Shown here: one piece after another, positions 27,824 to 35,991 of the stretch | Layout: every line of letters begins with the position of its first letter | Numbering within the stretch: position 1 is the first letter of the stretch | From: Herbinix sp. | GTDB taxonomy: Bacteria; Bacillota; Clostridia; Lachnospirales; Lachnospiraceae | NCBI GenBank assembly: GCA_029256105.1 | Contig: JAQSYO010000002.1 | Location: 186,001 to 250,000 of the forward strand | Direction: 5' to 3' | Length of the DNA stretch: 64,000 nucleotides | Notes under the pieces: model-generated | The model's input: the letters and a program-made list of their open reading frames with translations, nothing else | Told to the model about the DNA's origin: nothing | Database searches by the model: none | Translations under genes and position numbers: made by a program

Positions 27824-28483
27824 ATGGGTAATTTATTTAATATGGATAATGGCTTTTTTTCTTTTTTAAGTAAAGTTTGTGATATTTTATTTCTAAGTAT
27901 AATTTGGTTAATAGTCTGTATACCGATTATAACGATTGGTCCAGCCAATACGGCTTTATATTATGTAACTGTTAAAGTGATTCGACGCGAACGTGGATAT
28001 TTATTTCGTGAGTTTTTTAAATCCTTCCGATTGAACTTTAAGCGTGCAGCAATTGTTGGTGTGATTTTAACAATCATGTTTTTTGTATTAATTTTCGACC
28101 TATTAACCTCCTGGGCTACCTTAGGAAGTACCTCTACAATGGGTTCTGTATTATTTGGAGTATATGTTGCAATCACTTTTATATTAACCTGCTTTTCCAT
28201 ATATGCTTTCCCGGTTCTTTCAAGATTTGATATGAATATAAAGCAATTACTTAAAGCTGCTTCTTTCATGTCCATGAGACATCTTCCCTCAACGTTGGCA
28301 ATGGTTATTGTTACAGTTGCTTCACTTGCAGGCGTATTACTTATACCAATCCTAATATTTATATTACCCGCAGCATCAGCCTTTATAAATTCTTTATTAA
28401 TGGAAAAAGTTTTAAAGAAGTATATGCCGGAGGAGGAAGGTACTGATGAAAATATAAGTAAAGATGAATGGTATAGAGAATAA
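27824..28483 (+). CDS. YesL/DUF624 family membrane protein
   Basis: 219 residues with about five membrane helices. The family start is clear: FLSKVCDILFLSIIWLIVCI, then PIITIGPANTALYYVTVKVI (about 35-54), followed by FREFFKSFRLNFKRA and the helix pairs to about 190. The C-terminus is short and acidic. YesL-like proteins are often near carbohydrate ABC transporters, but none is present here and the function is not known. Own SD (GAGGGAG), followed by a long A-rich gap to GSIII. Confidence 0.85.
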   Translation: MGNLFNMDNGFFSFLSKVCDILFLSIIWLIVCIPIITIGPANTALYYVTVKVIRRERGYLFREFFKSFRLNFKRAAIVGVILTIMFFVLIFDLLTSWATLGSTSTMGSVLFGVYVAITFILTCFSIYAFPVLSRFDMNIKQLLKAASFMSMRHLPSTLAMVIVTVASLAGVLLIPILIFILPAASAFINSLLMEKVLKKYMPEEEGTDENISKDEWYRE

Positions 28484-28605
28484 TAGTATTTTATTCAATG
28501 TACAATAAATTGAATATCGGAGTACGCTTTCGATCATTTTTTATAAAAATAAAAAAAAATTGAAAAAATACTTTTCTTTTTTACGAAAACATGGTATATA
28601 CTATA

Positions 28606-28664
28606 TATAATATTTTTACGAATGGAGCAAAGGTGTTCTCAATTATTTGAGGACGCCTTTTTCA
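28606..28664 (+). promoter_or_regulatory. GSIII leader: -10 box and attenuator-like hairpin
   Basis: TATAAT lies at 28606-28611 without a good -35. Eighteen bases on, AAAGGTGT(TCTCAA) at 28629-28642 pairs with (TTGAGG)ACGCCTTT at 28647-28660, followed by TTTT. It is a terminator-like hairpin ending 23 bases before the start codon, so read-through is needed for expression unless transcription starts elsewhere. Confidence 0.55.
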
Positions 28665-28686
28665 TAATCATGAGAGGAGAAATGAA

Positions 28687-30792
28687 ATGTCTGAAAAATT
28701 AACAGATCTTTTTGGAAGTGACGTTTTTAACGATGCGACGATGATAGAGCGTCTGCCTAAGAAAACCTATGCAGCTCTCAAAAAAACAATTGAGAATGGG
28801 GAAGACCTTGATCCCAATGTAGCAGAAGTTGTTGCAAATGCAATGAAGGATTGGGCTATAGAACGAGGTGCAACACATTATACGCATTGGTTTCAACCAA
28901 TGACCGGGATAACAGCTGAAAAACATGATTCCTTTATAAGCCCTACAGCGGATGGCAAGATTATGATGGAATTCTCCGGTAAGGAATTAATCAAAGGTGA
29001 ACCTGATGCATCTTCCTTCCCGTCTGGCGGTTTAAGAGCAACCTTTGAAGCTAGAGGTTATACAGCATGGGATTGTACTTCACCTGCTTTCTTAAGAGAG
29101 GATGCTGCTGGTGTAACGCTTTGCATTCCTACTGCTTTCTGTTCTTATACTGGTGAAGCATTGGATATGAAAACTCCTCTGTTAAGATCTATGGAAGCAC
29201 TTAGCACTCAAGCGGTACGTATTGTCAAATTATTTGGTCATGATGTTAAGAGAGTGAGCGCTTCTGTTGGACCGGAGCAGGAATACTTTTTAGTTGATAA
29301 AGCAAAATATTTAAAGAGAGATGATCTCATTTTCACAGGAAGAACATTGTTTGGAACTATGCCTCCCAAAGGCCAGGAACTTGACGATCATTATTTTGGA
29401 AGTATTAAAGAAAGAGTTTCTTCTTTCATGAAGGAATTAAACACGGAATTATGGAAAATGGGTGTTACCTCAAAGACCCAGCATAATGAAGTAGCTCCTG
29501 CACAGCATGAGCTTGCTCCAATCTATGCTTCAGCTAATATAGCAACAGACCATAATCAATTAGTTATGGAGTCTATGAAAAAAGTAGCGAATCGTCATAA
29601 CCTGACCTGTTTACTTCATGAGAAGCCGTTTGCAGGAGTAAATGGATCTGGTAAACATGATAACTGGTCAATGGTTACCGATACAGGTAAGAATTTATTA
29701 GAGCCTGGAAAGACACCACATGATAATGTACAGTTCTTATTAATACTTGCTGCAGTTCTTAAAGCAGTTGATATTCATTCCGATTTGCTTCGCGTATCTG
29801 CAGCTAATCCTGGTAATGATCACAGACTTGGTGCAAATGAAGCTCCTCCTGCGATTGTTTCCGTATTCCTTGGAACACAGTTGGAAGATGTACTGGCACA
29901 GCTGATTGAGACTGGTGAAGCAAAGAGCAGTAAAGATGGTGGTAAATTAAATATTGGTGTTCACACCATTCCTGAATTAAAGAAGGATGCAACTGATAGA
30001 AATCGTACTTCACCATTTGCATTTACGGGTAATAAATTTGAATTCCGTATGGTTGCATCTTCAATGTCCATCGCAACAGCAAACACAGTTCTTAACACTA
30101 TAGTGGCTGATGTATTAAGCGAAATGGCAGATGAATTAGAGAATGCTTCTAACTTTGACTTAGCGGTACATGACTTAATCAAGAAAACGTTAACAGATCA
30201 TCAGAGAATCGTATTCAATGGCAATGGATATTCTGAGGAATGGGTTGAGGAAGCAGCAAAAAGAGGTCTTCCGAATATTACATCCATGGTGGAAGCTATC
30301 CCTGCATTGGTTACAGATAAATCTGTTAAAATGTTTGAAAAACATCATGTATTCTCTTCAGTAGAGTTACATTCCCGTGTGGAAATCCAATATGAAGCTT
30401 ATGCAAAAGCTATCAACATTGAAGCGAAAACCATGATCTCCATGGCAAGTGTAAAATATATCCCTGCAGTAATCAGTTATGCTAAAAAATTGGCAGATTC
30501 CATCAATGCAATTAAGTCTGCAGTACCAGATGCGGATGTTAGTGTACAGAGCGGTTTATTAAAAGAAATTTCATCACTTCTTGCTAAGACACAGGTTGCA
30601 TTAAAGAAATTACAGGATGTAACTGCAGAAGCAGCAGAAATTTCAGATGTTCCTGAAATGGCAAAATTCTTTAAAGATGCTGTAGTTCCTGCAATGGCTG
30701 AGCTCAGAGCTCCAGTTGATGCTTTAGAGGTTAAGGTTGAGAAAGAATTATGGCCAGTGCCGACCTATGGTGATTTATTATTTGAGGTATAA
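28687..30792 (+). CDS. glnN: Glutamine synthetase, type III
   Basis: ATP-dependent synthesis of glutamine from glutamate and ammonia; a large dodecameric GSIII. 701 residues, normal for the type. Active-site blocks are [18 protein letters not shown] (about 116-133), [23 protein letters not shown] (about 270-282), [11 protein letters not shown] (about 318-328) and [16 protein letters not shown]. The SD AGAGGAGA precedes the ATG. It is a single gene between a leader hairpin and a strong terminator. The leader suggests attenuation, possibly by an ANTAR-type antiterminator as known for nitrogen genes in clostridia (inference). Confidence 0.96.
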   Translation: MSEKLTDLFGSDVFNDATMIERLPKKTYAALKKTIENGEDLDPNVAEVVANAMKDWAIERGATHYTHWFQPMTGITAEKHDSFISPTADGKIMMEFSGKELIKGEPDASSFPSGGLRATFEARGYTAWDCTSPAFLREDAAGVTLCIPTAFCSYTGEALDMKTPLLRSMEALSTQAVRIVKLFGHDVKRVSASVGPEQEYFLVDKAKYLKRDDLIFTGRTLFGTMPPKGQELDDHYFGSIKERVSSFMKELNTELWKMGVTSKTQHNEVAPAQHELAPIYASANIATDHNQLVMESMKKVANRHNLTCLLHEKPFAGVNGSGKHDNWSMVTDTGKNLLEPGKTPHDNVQFLLILAAVLKAVDIHSDLLRVSAANPGNDHRLGANEAPPAIVSVFLGTQLEDVLAQLIETGEAKSSKDGGKLNIGVHTIPELKKDATDRNRTSPFAFTGNKFEFRMVASSMSIATANTVLNTIVADVLSEMADELENASNFDLAVHDLIKKTLTDHQRIVFNGNGYSEEWVEEAAKRGLPNITSMVEAIPALVTDKSVKMFEKHHVFSSVELHSRVEIQYEAYAKAINIEAKTMISMASVKYIPAVISYAKKLADSINAIKSAVPDADVSVQSGLLKEISSLLAKTQVALKKLQDVTAEAAEISDVPEMAKFFKDAVVPAMAELRAPVDALEVKVEKELWPVPTYGDLLFEV

Positions 30793-30849
30793 ATAGTTGG
30801 TTTTTCATATAAAAATAGTGTTTAATATAGGATAAATAAAACAAATATT

Positions 30850-30896
30850 GAGGCTACCCCGGACAGAAAAAAGAGGGGTAGCCTCTTCTATATTTC
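30850..30896 (+). terminator. Terminator of glnN
   Basis: GAGGCTACCCC (30850-30860) pairs exactly with GGGGTAGCCTC (30875-30885), followed by TTCTATATTT. Confidence 0.88.
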
Positions 30897-30928
30897 TCCC
30901 AGAATTATCACAAAGAAGAAAAATTCAC

Positions 30929-30957
30929 TTGACATTTTACCCATTTTCCTATATATT
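30929..30957 (+). promoter_or_regulatory. Promoter of fabT-fab operon
   Basis: Consensus TTGACA (30929-30934), 17-base spacer, TATATT (30952-30957). The -10 box is partly inside the FabT-type palindrome. Confidence 0.85.
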
Positions 30958-30973
30958 TTGATTATCAAAATAT
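30953..30973. promoter_or_regulatory. FabT-type operator
   Basis: A perfect palindrome with core ATTTTGAT-T-ATCAAAAT (30955-30971). It agrees with the TTTGATTATCAAA motif described for FabT of streptococci and lactococci. Placed across the -10 region of the fabT promoter, it implies autorepression of fabT and co-regulation of the genes behind it. Confidence 0.85.
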
Positions 30974-31008
30974 TTGTAATACAAAACATATGCTTAGGAG
31001 TGAAGCAC

Positions 31009-31467
31009 GTGAAAGAAAAACTTGTTGCAATTAATAAAATGCTTGTTGAAGTCTATGATGATGTTAATCATATTGAGGAATACTCAATAAAGCAGGGTAA
31101 CTTCAGTGATTTATCAATTACGGAGATACATACCGTTGAGGCGGTAGGTTTATATGGGTCTAAAACAATGTCTGAGATATCGGCTTTGTTGGAGATTACG
31201 ATGGGTACCTTAACCACCGCGGTCGACAAGTTGATCAAAAAAGGTTATATGGAGCGGAGCCGTAGTAATACTGACCGAAGGATTGTAAATGTTAGTCTTA
31301 CCAAGAGAGGTAAGCTGGCTTATCGTATTCATGAGAAATTTCATTTGGATATGGTTCAGGCGATTATGCTGGATTTTACTCAGGAAGAGGAAGAAATATT
31401 ATTAATAGCGCTCGGTAAGCTAAATAAACATTTAAAAGAAATTTACTTGGGTTCAGAAAAAATCTGA
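31009..31467 (+). CDS. fabT: MarR-family regulator of fatty-acid synthesis
   Basis: About 152 residues. The winged helix of the MarR family reads TEIHTVEAVG, MSEISALLEITMGTLTTAVD (about 54-73) and the wing YMERSRSNTDRRIVNVSLT. First gene of the fab cluster, directly under a FabT-type palindrome, which identifies it as FabT, the repressor that in other Firmicutes binds DNA with long-chain acyl-ACP as corepressor. The frame is open from 30958, but GTG 31009 follows the SD TTAGGAG (30994-31000); the upstream part overlaps promoter and operator. fabH starts 59 bases later. Confidence 0.9.
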   Translation: MKEKLVAINKMLVEVYDDVNHIEEYSIKQGNFSDLSITEIHTVEAVGLYGSKTMSEISALLEITMGTLTTAVDKLIKKGYMERSRSNTDRRIVNVSLTKRGKLAYRIHEKFHLDMVQAIMLDFTQEEEEILLIALGKLNKHLKEIYLGSEKI

Positions 31468-31526
31468 CCGTTGCTTATGAAATGCTAACCAGCTATCCAT
31501 CTTGTATATTTAGGAGGACTCTTTAG

Positions 31527-32507
31527 ATGAGACATGCGACAATCATCGGCACAGGAAGTTATTTGCCGGATAATATATTAACAAATGATGATATGGCAAA
31601 GCTGGTGGAAACCAGTGATGAATGGATTGCATCCAGGACAGGTATAAAAGAAAGAAGAATTTCAAAAGGTGAAAAAACTTCTGATTTGGCTTACGAGGCT
31701 GCCCGCAAAGCTCTTCAAAATGCTAAGCTAGATGCTAAGGATTTGGATTTGATCATCTGTGCAACAATTACACCAGATTCCTTTATGCCTTCGGTATCTT
31801 GTATTGTACAGGAACGATTAGGAGCAAGTAAGGCAGCAGCCTTTGACTTAACGGCAGCTTGTACTGGGTTAATTTACGCGATGGCTACCGCCTCTGCATT
31901 TATTGAAAGCGGAATGTATCAGAACATTCTGGTAATCGGTGCAGAGACATTATCAAAAACCCTTGACTGGACAGACCGTTCCACCTGTGTTTTATTTGGA
32001 GATGGAGCAGGAGCATTGGTCATAACAGCTTCTGAACAAAAAAAGGGAATTATCTCAGTTAATTTGTTGAGTGATGGCAGTAAGCAAGAATATTTATGCC
32101 TATCTGCAATTCCCTTATCTAATCCCTTTGTTATTAAAGAAGACGGAATCTTTCAACCTACAATTTCTATGAAGGGCCAAGAAGTATTCAAGTTCGCAGT
32201 TCGAAGTATTACAGATCATATTAAGACAGTATTGCTAAAGGCAGCGATCACTGCGGAGGATATCAAATATATAGTTACTCACCAAGCAAATTATAGAATC
32301 ATTGAGCATGCGGCCAAATCTTCCGGTATACCGTTAGAGAAGTTTTTTATGAATTTGGACCGATATGGGAATACTTCAGCTGCTACAATTGGAATTGCTC
32401 TTGATGAAATGGTTCAAAAAGATATGCTGCAAACAGGCGATCGTATTATTCTGGTTGGTTTTGGAGGCGGGATGACAAGTGGGGCTATTTTGGTAGAGTG
32501 GAATTAA
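31527..32507 (+). CDS. fabH: 3-oxoacyl-ACP synthase III
   Basis: Starts fatty-acid synthesis by condensing acetyl-CoA (or branched acyl-CoA) with malonyl-ACP. 326 residues. The catalytic triad is visible: Cys in LTAACTGLIYAM (about 112), His in VTHQANYRIIE (about 249) and Asn in RYGNTSAATIGIAL (about 279). The SD TTAGGAGG precedes the ATG. It is the second gene of the operon. A 372-base gap with a possible second promoter and a hairpin array separates it from acpP. Confidence 0.96.
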   Translation: MRHATIIGTGSYLPDNILTNDDMAKLVETSDEWIASRTGIKERRISKGEKTSDLAYEAARKALQNAKLDAKDLDLIICATITPDSFMPSVSCIVQERLGASKAAAFDLTAACTGLIYAMATASAFIESGMYQNILVIGAETLSKTLDWTDRSTCVLFGDGAGALVITASEQKKGIISVNLLSDGSKQEYLCLSAIPLSNPFVIKEDGIFQPTISMKGQEVFKFAVRSITDHIKTVLLKAAITAEDIKYIVTHQANYRIIEHAAKSSGIPLEKFFMNLDRYGNTSAATIGIALDEMVQKDMLQTGDRIILVGFGGGMTSGAILVEWN

Positions 32508-32756
32508 AGATACAGGTAATGAACATCGCAAAGCAAGTTAATAAAAGATTACTTATTAAATGAAAATTCATATAAATAATCATTATAGCATGTTTTAGGG
32601 GTAATTCCCTTTGAATATAGAAACATGAACAGGGAGATTTTATTTACCCTGAAGATAAAAACAAATTATATTTTTGAAGGTTGACCCTTCAAAAGTAAAA
32701 CAATTTTATAGGGATTGTATATTTCGCCCATAAGTTACAAATCACATAGTATAAGT
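32508..32756. other. fabH / acpP intergenic region, upstream part
   Basis: Several small stems occur: CAGGG (32630-32634) with CCCTG (32647-32651), and the palindrome at 32672-32694. No coding frame is supported. It probably contains an additional promoter for acpP. Confidence 0.45.
32672..32709 (+). promoter_or_regulatory. Palindrome overlapping a possible acpP promoter
   Basis: TTTTGAAGG (32672-32680) is the exact complement of CCTTCAAAA (32686-32694) around TTGAC. The centre supplies TTGACC (32681-32686) as a -35, followed at 17 bases by TTTTAT (32704-32709). It is either an operator over a promoter or an RNA hairpin. Half sites share TTTTGA/TCAAAA with the FabT box but the spacing is wider. 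Confidence 0.45.
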
Positions 32757-32870
32757 ACATTCTAGGAGGTTAAATCCTCCTGGCCAAAAACATTCTAGGA
32801 GGCAAATCCTCCTAGGCCAAAAAACATTCTAGGAGGCAAATCCTCCTAGCAAAAAAAACATTCTAGGAGG
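32757..32870 (+). repeat. Tandem SD/anti-SD hairpin array before acpP
   Basis: Three ~33-base units start at 32757, 32790 and 32824. Each has CTAGGAGG, a short AAAT-type loop and CCTCCT(AG), forming a 6-8 bp stem that hides an SD. A fourth half-unit (32858-32870) ends with AGGAGG and is the SD of acpP, nine bases before the ATG. Same design as before leuB, but a different unit sequence. Confidence 0.9.
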
Positions 32871-32879
32871 ATATTAAAA

Positions 32880-33116
32880 ATGGATTTAAACAAAATTAAA
32901 GAGTTGGTAGCAGAACAATTAGGAGTTGATGTAGCTGAGCTTACACTGGAGACTTCATTAAAAGATGATTTAAATGCAGATTCTCTAGATCTTTTTCAAA
33001 TTATTATGTCCTTAGAAGAAGAATTCGGTATTGAAATTCCTACTGAGGATACAGAAAGCATCGGTACGATTGGTGACATTGAGAAATATTTAAACAACAG
33101 AACTGTAGCTGAATAA
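32880..33116 (+). CDS. acpP: Acyl carrier protein
   Basis: 78 residues, acidic four-helix carrier. The phosphopantetheine Ser is in DDLNADSLDLFQII (Ser at about residue 39). The motif is DSLD rather than the common DSLDxVEL continuation, and the helix II Val/Glu pair reads LFQIIMSLEEEFG. It delivers acyl chains to all Fab enzymes. Its start is set by the AGGAGG of the terminal half-unit. Very high ACP levels are normally needed, so a leader array that affects translation or mRNA stability here would be meaningful. Confidence 0.97.
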   Translation: MDLNKIKELVAEQLGVDVAELTLETSLKDDLNADSLDLFQIIMSLEEEFGIEIPTEDTESIGTIGDIEKYLNNRTVAE

Positions 33117-33128
33117 TTTAAATTAAAT

Positions 33129-33235
33129 AGGGAGGAGAAATCCTCCCTTAATAACAATGGGAGGTAAAACTCCGTAAAACATGAAGGAGAAATCCTTCGA
33201 AAACATGGAGGAGAAATCCTCCAAAGACATGGAGG
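33129..33235 (+). repeat. Degenerate SD/anti-SD hairpin array before fabK
   Basis: Four imperfect units: AGGGAGGA/TCCTCCCT (33129-33148), a weak GGAG/CTCC unit (about 33160-33173), GAAGGA/TCCTTC (33183-33198) and GGAGGA/TCCTCC (33207-33222), each with a GAAA or TAAA loop. Linkers repeat ACATG. The last half-unit gives GGAGG (33231-33235) as the fabK SD. Confidence 0.85.
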
Positions 33236-33246
33236 ATATATAAATA

Positions 33247-34185
33247 ATGAAGTCACGTATTTGTGAATTATTGAATATAGAGTACCCTATATTCCAGGGG
33301 GCTATGGCTAGGATATCAGATGCTTCTCTTGCGGCAGCAGTGTCAGAGGCAGGTGGACTTGGAATTATTGCTGGAGGAACAGCGCCAGTTGAGGCAATCC
33401 GTGCAGAGGTTAGAAAAGCCAAGGAATTAACGAACAAGCCTTTTGGTGTTAATATTATGTTATTAAGTGAATTCGCGGATGGTATGGCGCAGATGGTTTG
33501 TGAAGAAGGTGTTAAAGTAGTCACAACTGGCGCAGGAGCACCCGGAAAATATATGGAGATGTGGAAATCACATGGTATTAAAGTGATTCCAGTAGTGCCG
33601 TCTGTAGCGATAGCAAAGAGAATGGTACGGAGCGGAGCAGATGCAGTCATTGCTGAAGGTACCGAATCCGGAGGTCATGTTGGAGAATTGACCACAATGG
33701 TTTTAGTACCACAGGTGGTTGATGCTGTTGCAGCAGAGGTCCCTGTAATTGCAGCGGGTGGAATTGGCGATGGAAGAGGTGTAGCAGCAGCTTTCATGCT
33801 AGGTGCAGATGCTGTGCAGGTTGGAACTCGTTTTCTAACAGCATTTGAGTGTACCGTTCATCAAAATTACAAGCAAAAGGTTTTGAATGCAAAAGATATT
33901 GATACGGTGGTAACCGGTCGTAGAACTGGACATCCGGTTCGAACCTTAAAAAATCAATTAACCCGTAAGTTCGTTGCATTAGAAAGTACGAATGCAACGG
34001 TTCAAGAGATTGAGCAATTAGGGGTAGGTGCACTATCGAAAGCTGTAGTTCATGGTGATATGGATAATGGCAGTGTTATGGCTGGACAAATTGCAGCTAT
34101 TGTGAATAAGGAGCAAAGTTGTAAAGATATTATTACCTCTATGCTTTCGGAAGCGGAGCAATTGCTTCATAAAGATTGGAGGTAA
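33247..34185 (+). CDS. fabK: Enoyl-ACP reductase II (FMN-dependent)
   Basis: The last reduction step of the elongation cycle, using a flavin TIM-barrel enzyme instead of FabI. 312 residues. Family blocks are YPIFQGAMARISDASLAAAV (about 13-32), GVNIMLLSEFADGM, TTGAGAPGKYMEMW, VIAEGTESGGHVGELT (about 136-151), and PVIAAGGIGDGRGVAAAFML with GADAVQVGTRF. Position between acpP and fabD matches the streptococcal fabT-fabH-acp-fabK order. FabK enzymes are intrinsically triclosan-insensitive (family knowledge). The SD comes from the preceding hairpin array. Confidence 0.95.
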   Translation: MKSRICELLNIEYPIFQGAMARISDASLAAAVSEAGGLGIIAGGTAPVEAIRAEVRKAKELTNKPFGVNIMLLSEFADGMAQMVCEEGVKVVTTGAGAPGKYMEMWKSHGIKVIPVVPSVAIAKRMVRSGADAVIAEGTESGGHVGELTTMVLVPQVVDAVAAEVPVIAAGGIGDGRGVAAAFMLGADAVQVGTRFLTAFECTVHQNYKQKVLNAKDIDTVVTGRRTGHPVRTLKNQLTRKFVALESTNATVQEIEQLGVGALSKAVVHGDMDNGSVMAGQIAAIVNKEQSCKDIITSMLSEAEQLLHKDWR

Positions 34186-34187
34186 TT

Positions 34188-35129
34188 ATGGCAAAGACGG
34201 CATTTCTATTTGCAGGTCAAGGAGCTCAGTATATTGGAATGGGGAAGGAGCTTTATGAATATTTCCCAATCTGTAAACAAACCTTTGAGGAGGCAAATGA
34301 AAGTCTTCACATGGATCTTACAAGCCTTGTATTTGAGGGAAGAAAAGAAGATCTTGATTTAACAGAGAATACACAACCCGCAGTGGTGACAATGTCAATT
34401 GCAGCATTCCGGGCATTATCTCAATATAATATCACTCCAGATGTTGTTGCTGGTTTAAGTCTGGGTGAATATTCAGCTTTAACTGCAAGTGAAGTGTTCA
34501 CATTATCACAGGTAGTACCCCTGGTACGCAAAAGAGGGCGCTTTATGCAGGAGGCAGTACCGGAAGGAATCGGCAAGATGTGTGCAGTTCTTGGTTTATC
34601 TGAAGATAAGATAAGGGAAGCATGCTTGGAGGCAAAAGCCTTTGGTATTGTAGAACCGGCGAACTTTAATTGCCCGGGTCAAATTGTAATCGGTGGAGAG
34701 AGGAAAGCTGTTGATGAAGCAGCGAGGCTTGCAAAGGAAAAAGGAGCTATGAAAACGTTAGATCTTTCCGTTAGTGCACCCTTTCATACCTCCATGCTAA
34801 AACCGGCAGCCGATAAACTGAAACTAGAATTAAAGCCAATGATATTAGGTAGAATAAATACAGCGTTAATTAGTAACGTTAATGCAAGTTACATTACAAA
34901 TTCAGATGAGGTTAAAGATTTATTGTATCTTCAAGTCATGAGTAGTGTATTATGGGAACAATCCATAAGAAATATGATAGATAATGGAGTACGAAATTTT
35001 GTTGAAATTGGACCAGGTAAGACCTTATCTAGTTTTGTAAAGAAAATTGATAGGGGACTTGGTATCTATAATGTAGAAGATCTGGCCTCTCTTGAGGCGA
35101 CTGCCAAGGCTTTAAAGGCAGTGATATAG
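34188..35129 (+). CDS. fabD: Malonyl-CoA:ACP transacylase
   Basis: Loads malonate onto ACP. About 313 residues. FLFAGQGAQYIGMGKELYE (4-22), the nucleophile Ser in GLSLGEYSALTA (about 90-95), catalytic His in VSAPFHTSMLK (about 200), and VEIGPGKTLSSFVKK near the end. The frame extends to 34176 inside fabK, but the ATG at 34188, six bases after GGAGG, avoids the overlap. It directly follows the fabK stop. Confidence 0.95.
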   Translation: MAKTAFLFAGQGAQYIGMGKELYEYFPICKQTFEEANESLHMDLTSLVFEGRKEDLDLTENTQPAVVTMSIAAFRALSQYNITPDVVAGLSLGEYSALTASEVFTLSQVVPLVRKRGRFMQEAVPEGIGKMCAVLGLSEDKIREACLEAKAFGIVEPANFNCPGQIVIGGERKAVDEAARLAKEKGAMKTLDLSVSAPFHTSMLKPAADKLKLELKPMILGRINTALISNVNASYITNSDEVKDLLYLQVMSSVLWEQSIRNMIDNGVRNFVEIGPGKTLSSFVKKIDRGLGIYNVEDLASLEATAKALKAVI

Positions 35130-35139
35130 AAAGGAATTA

Positions 35140-35224
35140 GGTTGAAAAAAAGCATTTCAACCGGCAAAAGCACGATAAAGTGCTTTTTGCTTCATATTTA
35201 AGCTGCCTTACGGCAGCATGGAGG
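35140..35224 (+). repeat. Three consecutive hairpins ending at the fabG SD
   Basis: GGTTGAAA/TTTCAACC (35140-35162), GCAAAAGCAC/GTGCTTTTTGC (35164-35189) and GCTGCC/GGCAGC (35202-35217), then ATGGAGG as the fabG SD (35218-35224). The stems are unrelated in sequence to those before acpP and fabK, but the arrangement is alike. Confidence 0.8.
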
Positions 35225-35230
35225 TTTATT

Positions 35231-35971
35231 ATGCTGAATGGAAAAGTCGCAGTAATAACCGGAGCTGGAAGAGGCATAGGAAGAGCAATTGCACTTCAAT
35301 TTGCAGAATACGGAGCGAAGGTAGTAATTAACTATCGTAGCAGTATTGGTCAGGTTGAGGAGCTCTTAACTACGATTAAGAATGCCGGTGGGGAAGCAAT
35401 TGCTATACAGGCGGACATAAGCCGTGAAGAGGAAGCCAAGAAACTGATCGAGGAAGCAAAGAAACATTTTGGAAGACTGGATGTATTAGTGAATAATGCC
35501 GGAATAACAAAGGATAATTTGCTAATGCGCATGTCAGAGGATGATTTTAATAGTGTTATGGATATTAATTTAAAAGGAACTTTCTTATGTACAAAGCATG
35601 CAGCAACGATAATGCTAAAACAAAGAAGTGGTAAGATAATCAATATTTCCTCAGTAGTTGGACTTACCGGTAATATGGGTCAGGCAAATTATGCAGCATC
35701 AAAAGCAGGCGTAATCGGAATGACCAAAGCGGTTGCGAGAGAATTAGCTTGCCGTGGAATTACAGTAAATGCAGTAGCACCCGGCTTTATTGAGACGGAT
35801 ATGACAGATCAATTATCGGAGAAAGTCAAAGAAGCAACGATAGCAAGTATTCCATTAAAGAGGTATGGAGTTGCGAGTGAAGTAGCGAATGTAGTCAGCT
35901 TCTTAGCTTCTGAAGCAGCAAATTATATCACAGGTCAAGTTCTTCAAGTTGACGGCGGCCTAGTAATGTAA
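35231..35971 (+). CDS. fabG: 3-oxoacyl-ACP reductase
   Basis: An NADPH-dependent short-chain dehydrogenase doing the first reduction of the cycle. 246 residues. The cofactor loop is GAGRGIGRAIA (about 12-22), NNAG is present, and the catalytic set Ser-Tyr-Lys is in NISSVVGL (about 137) and YAASKAG (about 151-157), then APGFIETDMT. The frame is open from 35180, but ATG 35231 follows GGAGG. Preceded by three hairpins in the fabD-fabG gap. Confidence 0.97.
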   Translation: MLNGKVAVITGAGRGIGRAIALQFAEYGAKVVINYRSSIGQVEELLTTIKNAGGEAIAIQADISREEEAKKLIEEAKKHFGRLDVLVNNAGITKDNLLMRMSEDDFNSVMDINLKGTFLCTKHAATIMLKQRSGKIINISSVVGLTGNMGQANYAASKAGVIGMTKAVARELACRGITVNAVAPGFIETDMTDQLSEKVKEATIASIPLKRYGVASEVANVVSFLASEAANYITGQVLQVDGGLVM

Positions 35972-35991
35972 AATCAAGGAGGAAAACCAAT

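Noticed and set aside
32672..32694. FapR operator
   Set aside because: The sequence lacks the TTAGTACCT-type FapR box; FabT rather than FapR is encoded here.
32757..33235. CRISPR-like array before acpP and fabK
   Set aside because: Units are short hairpins with near-identical linkers; there are no unique spacers and each set ends exactly at an SD.
33123..33650. 175-codon minus-strand frame overlapping fabK
   Set aside because: It lies opposite the well supported fabK and the hairpin array, has no SD, and its composition is that of a shadow frame.
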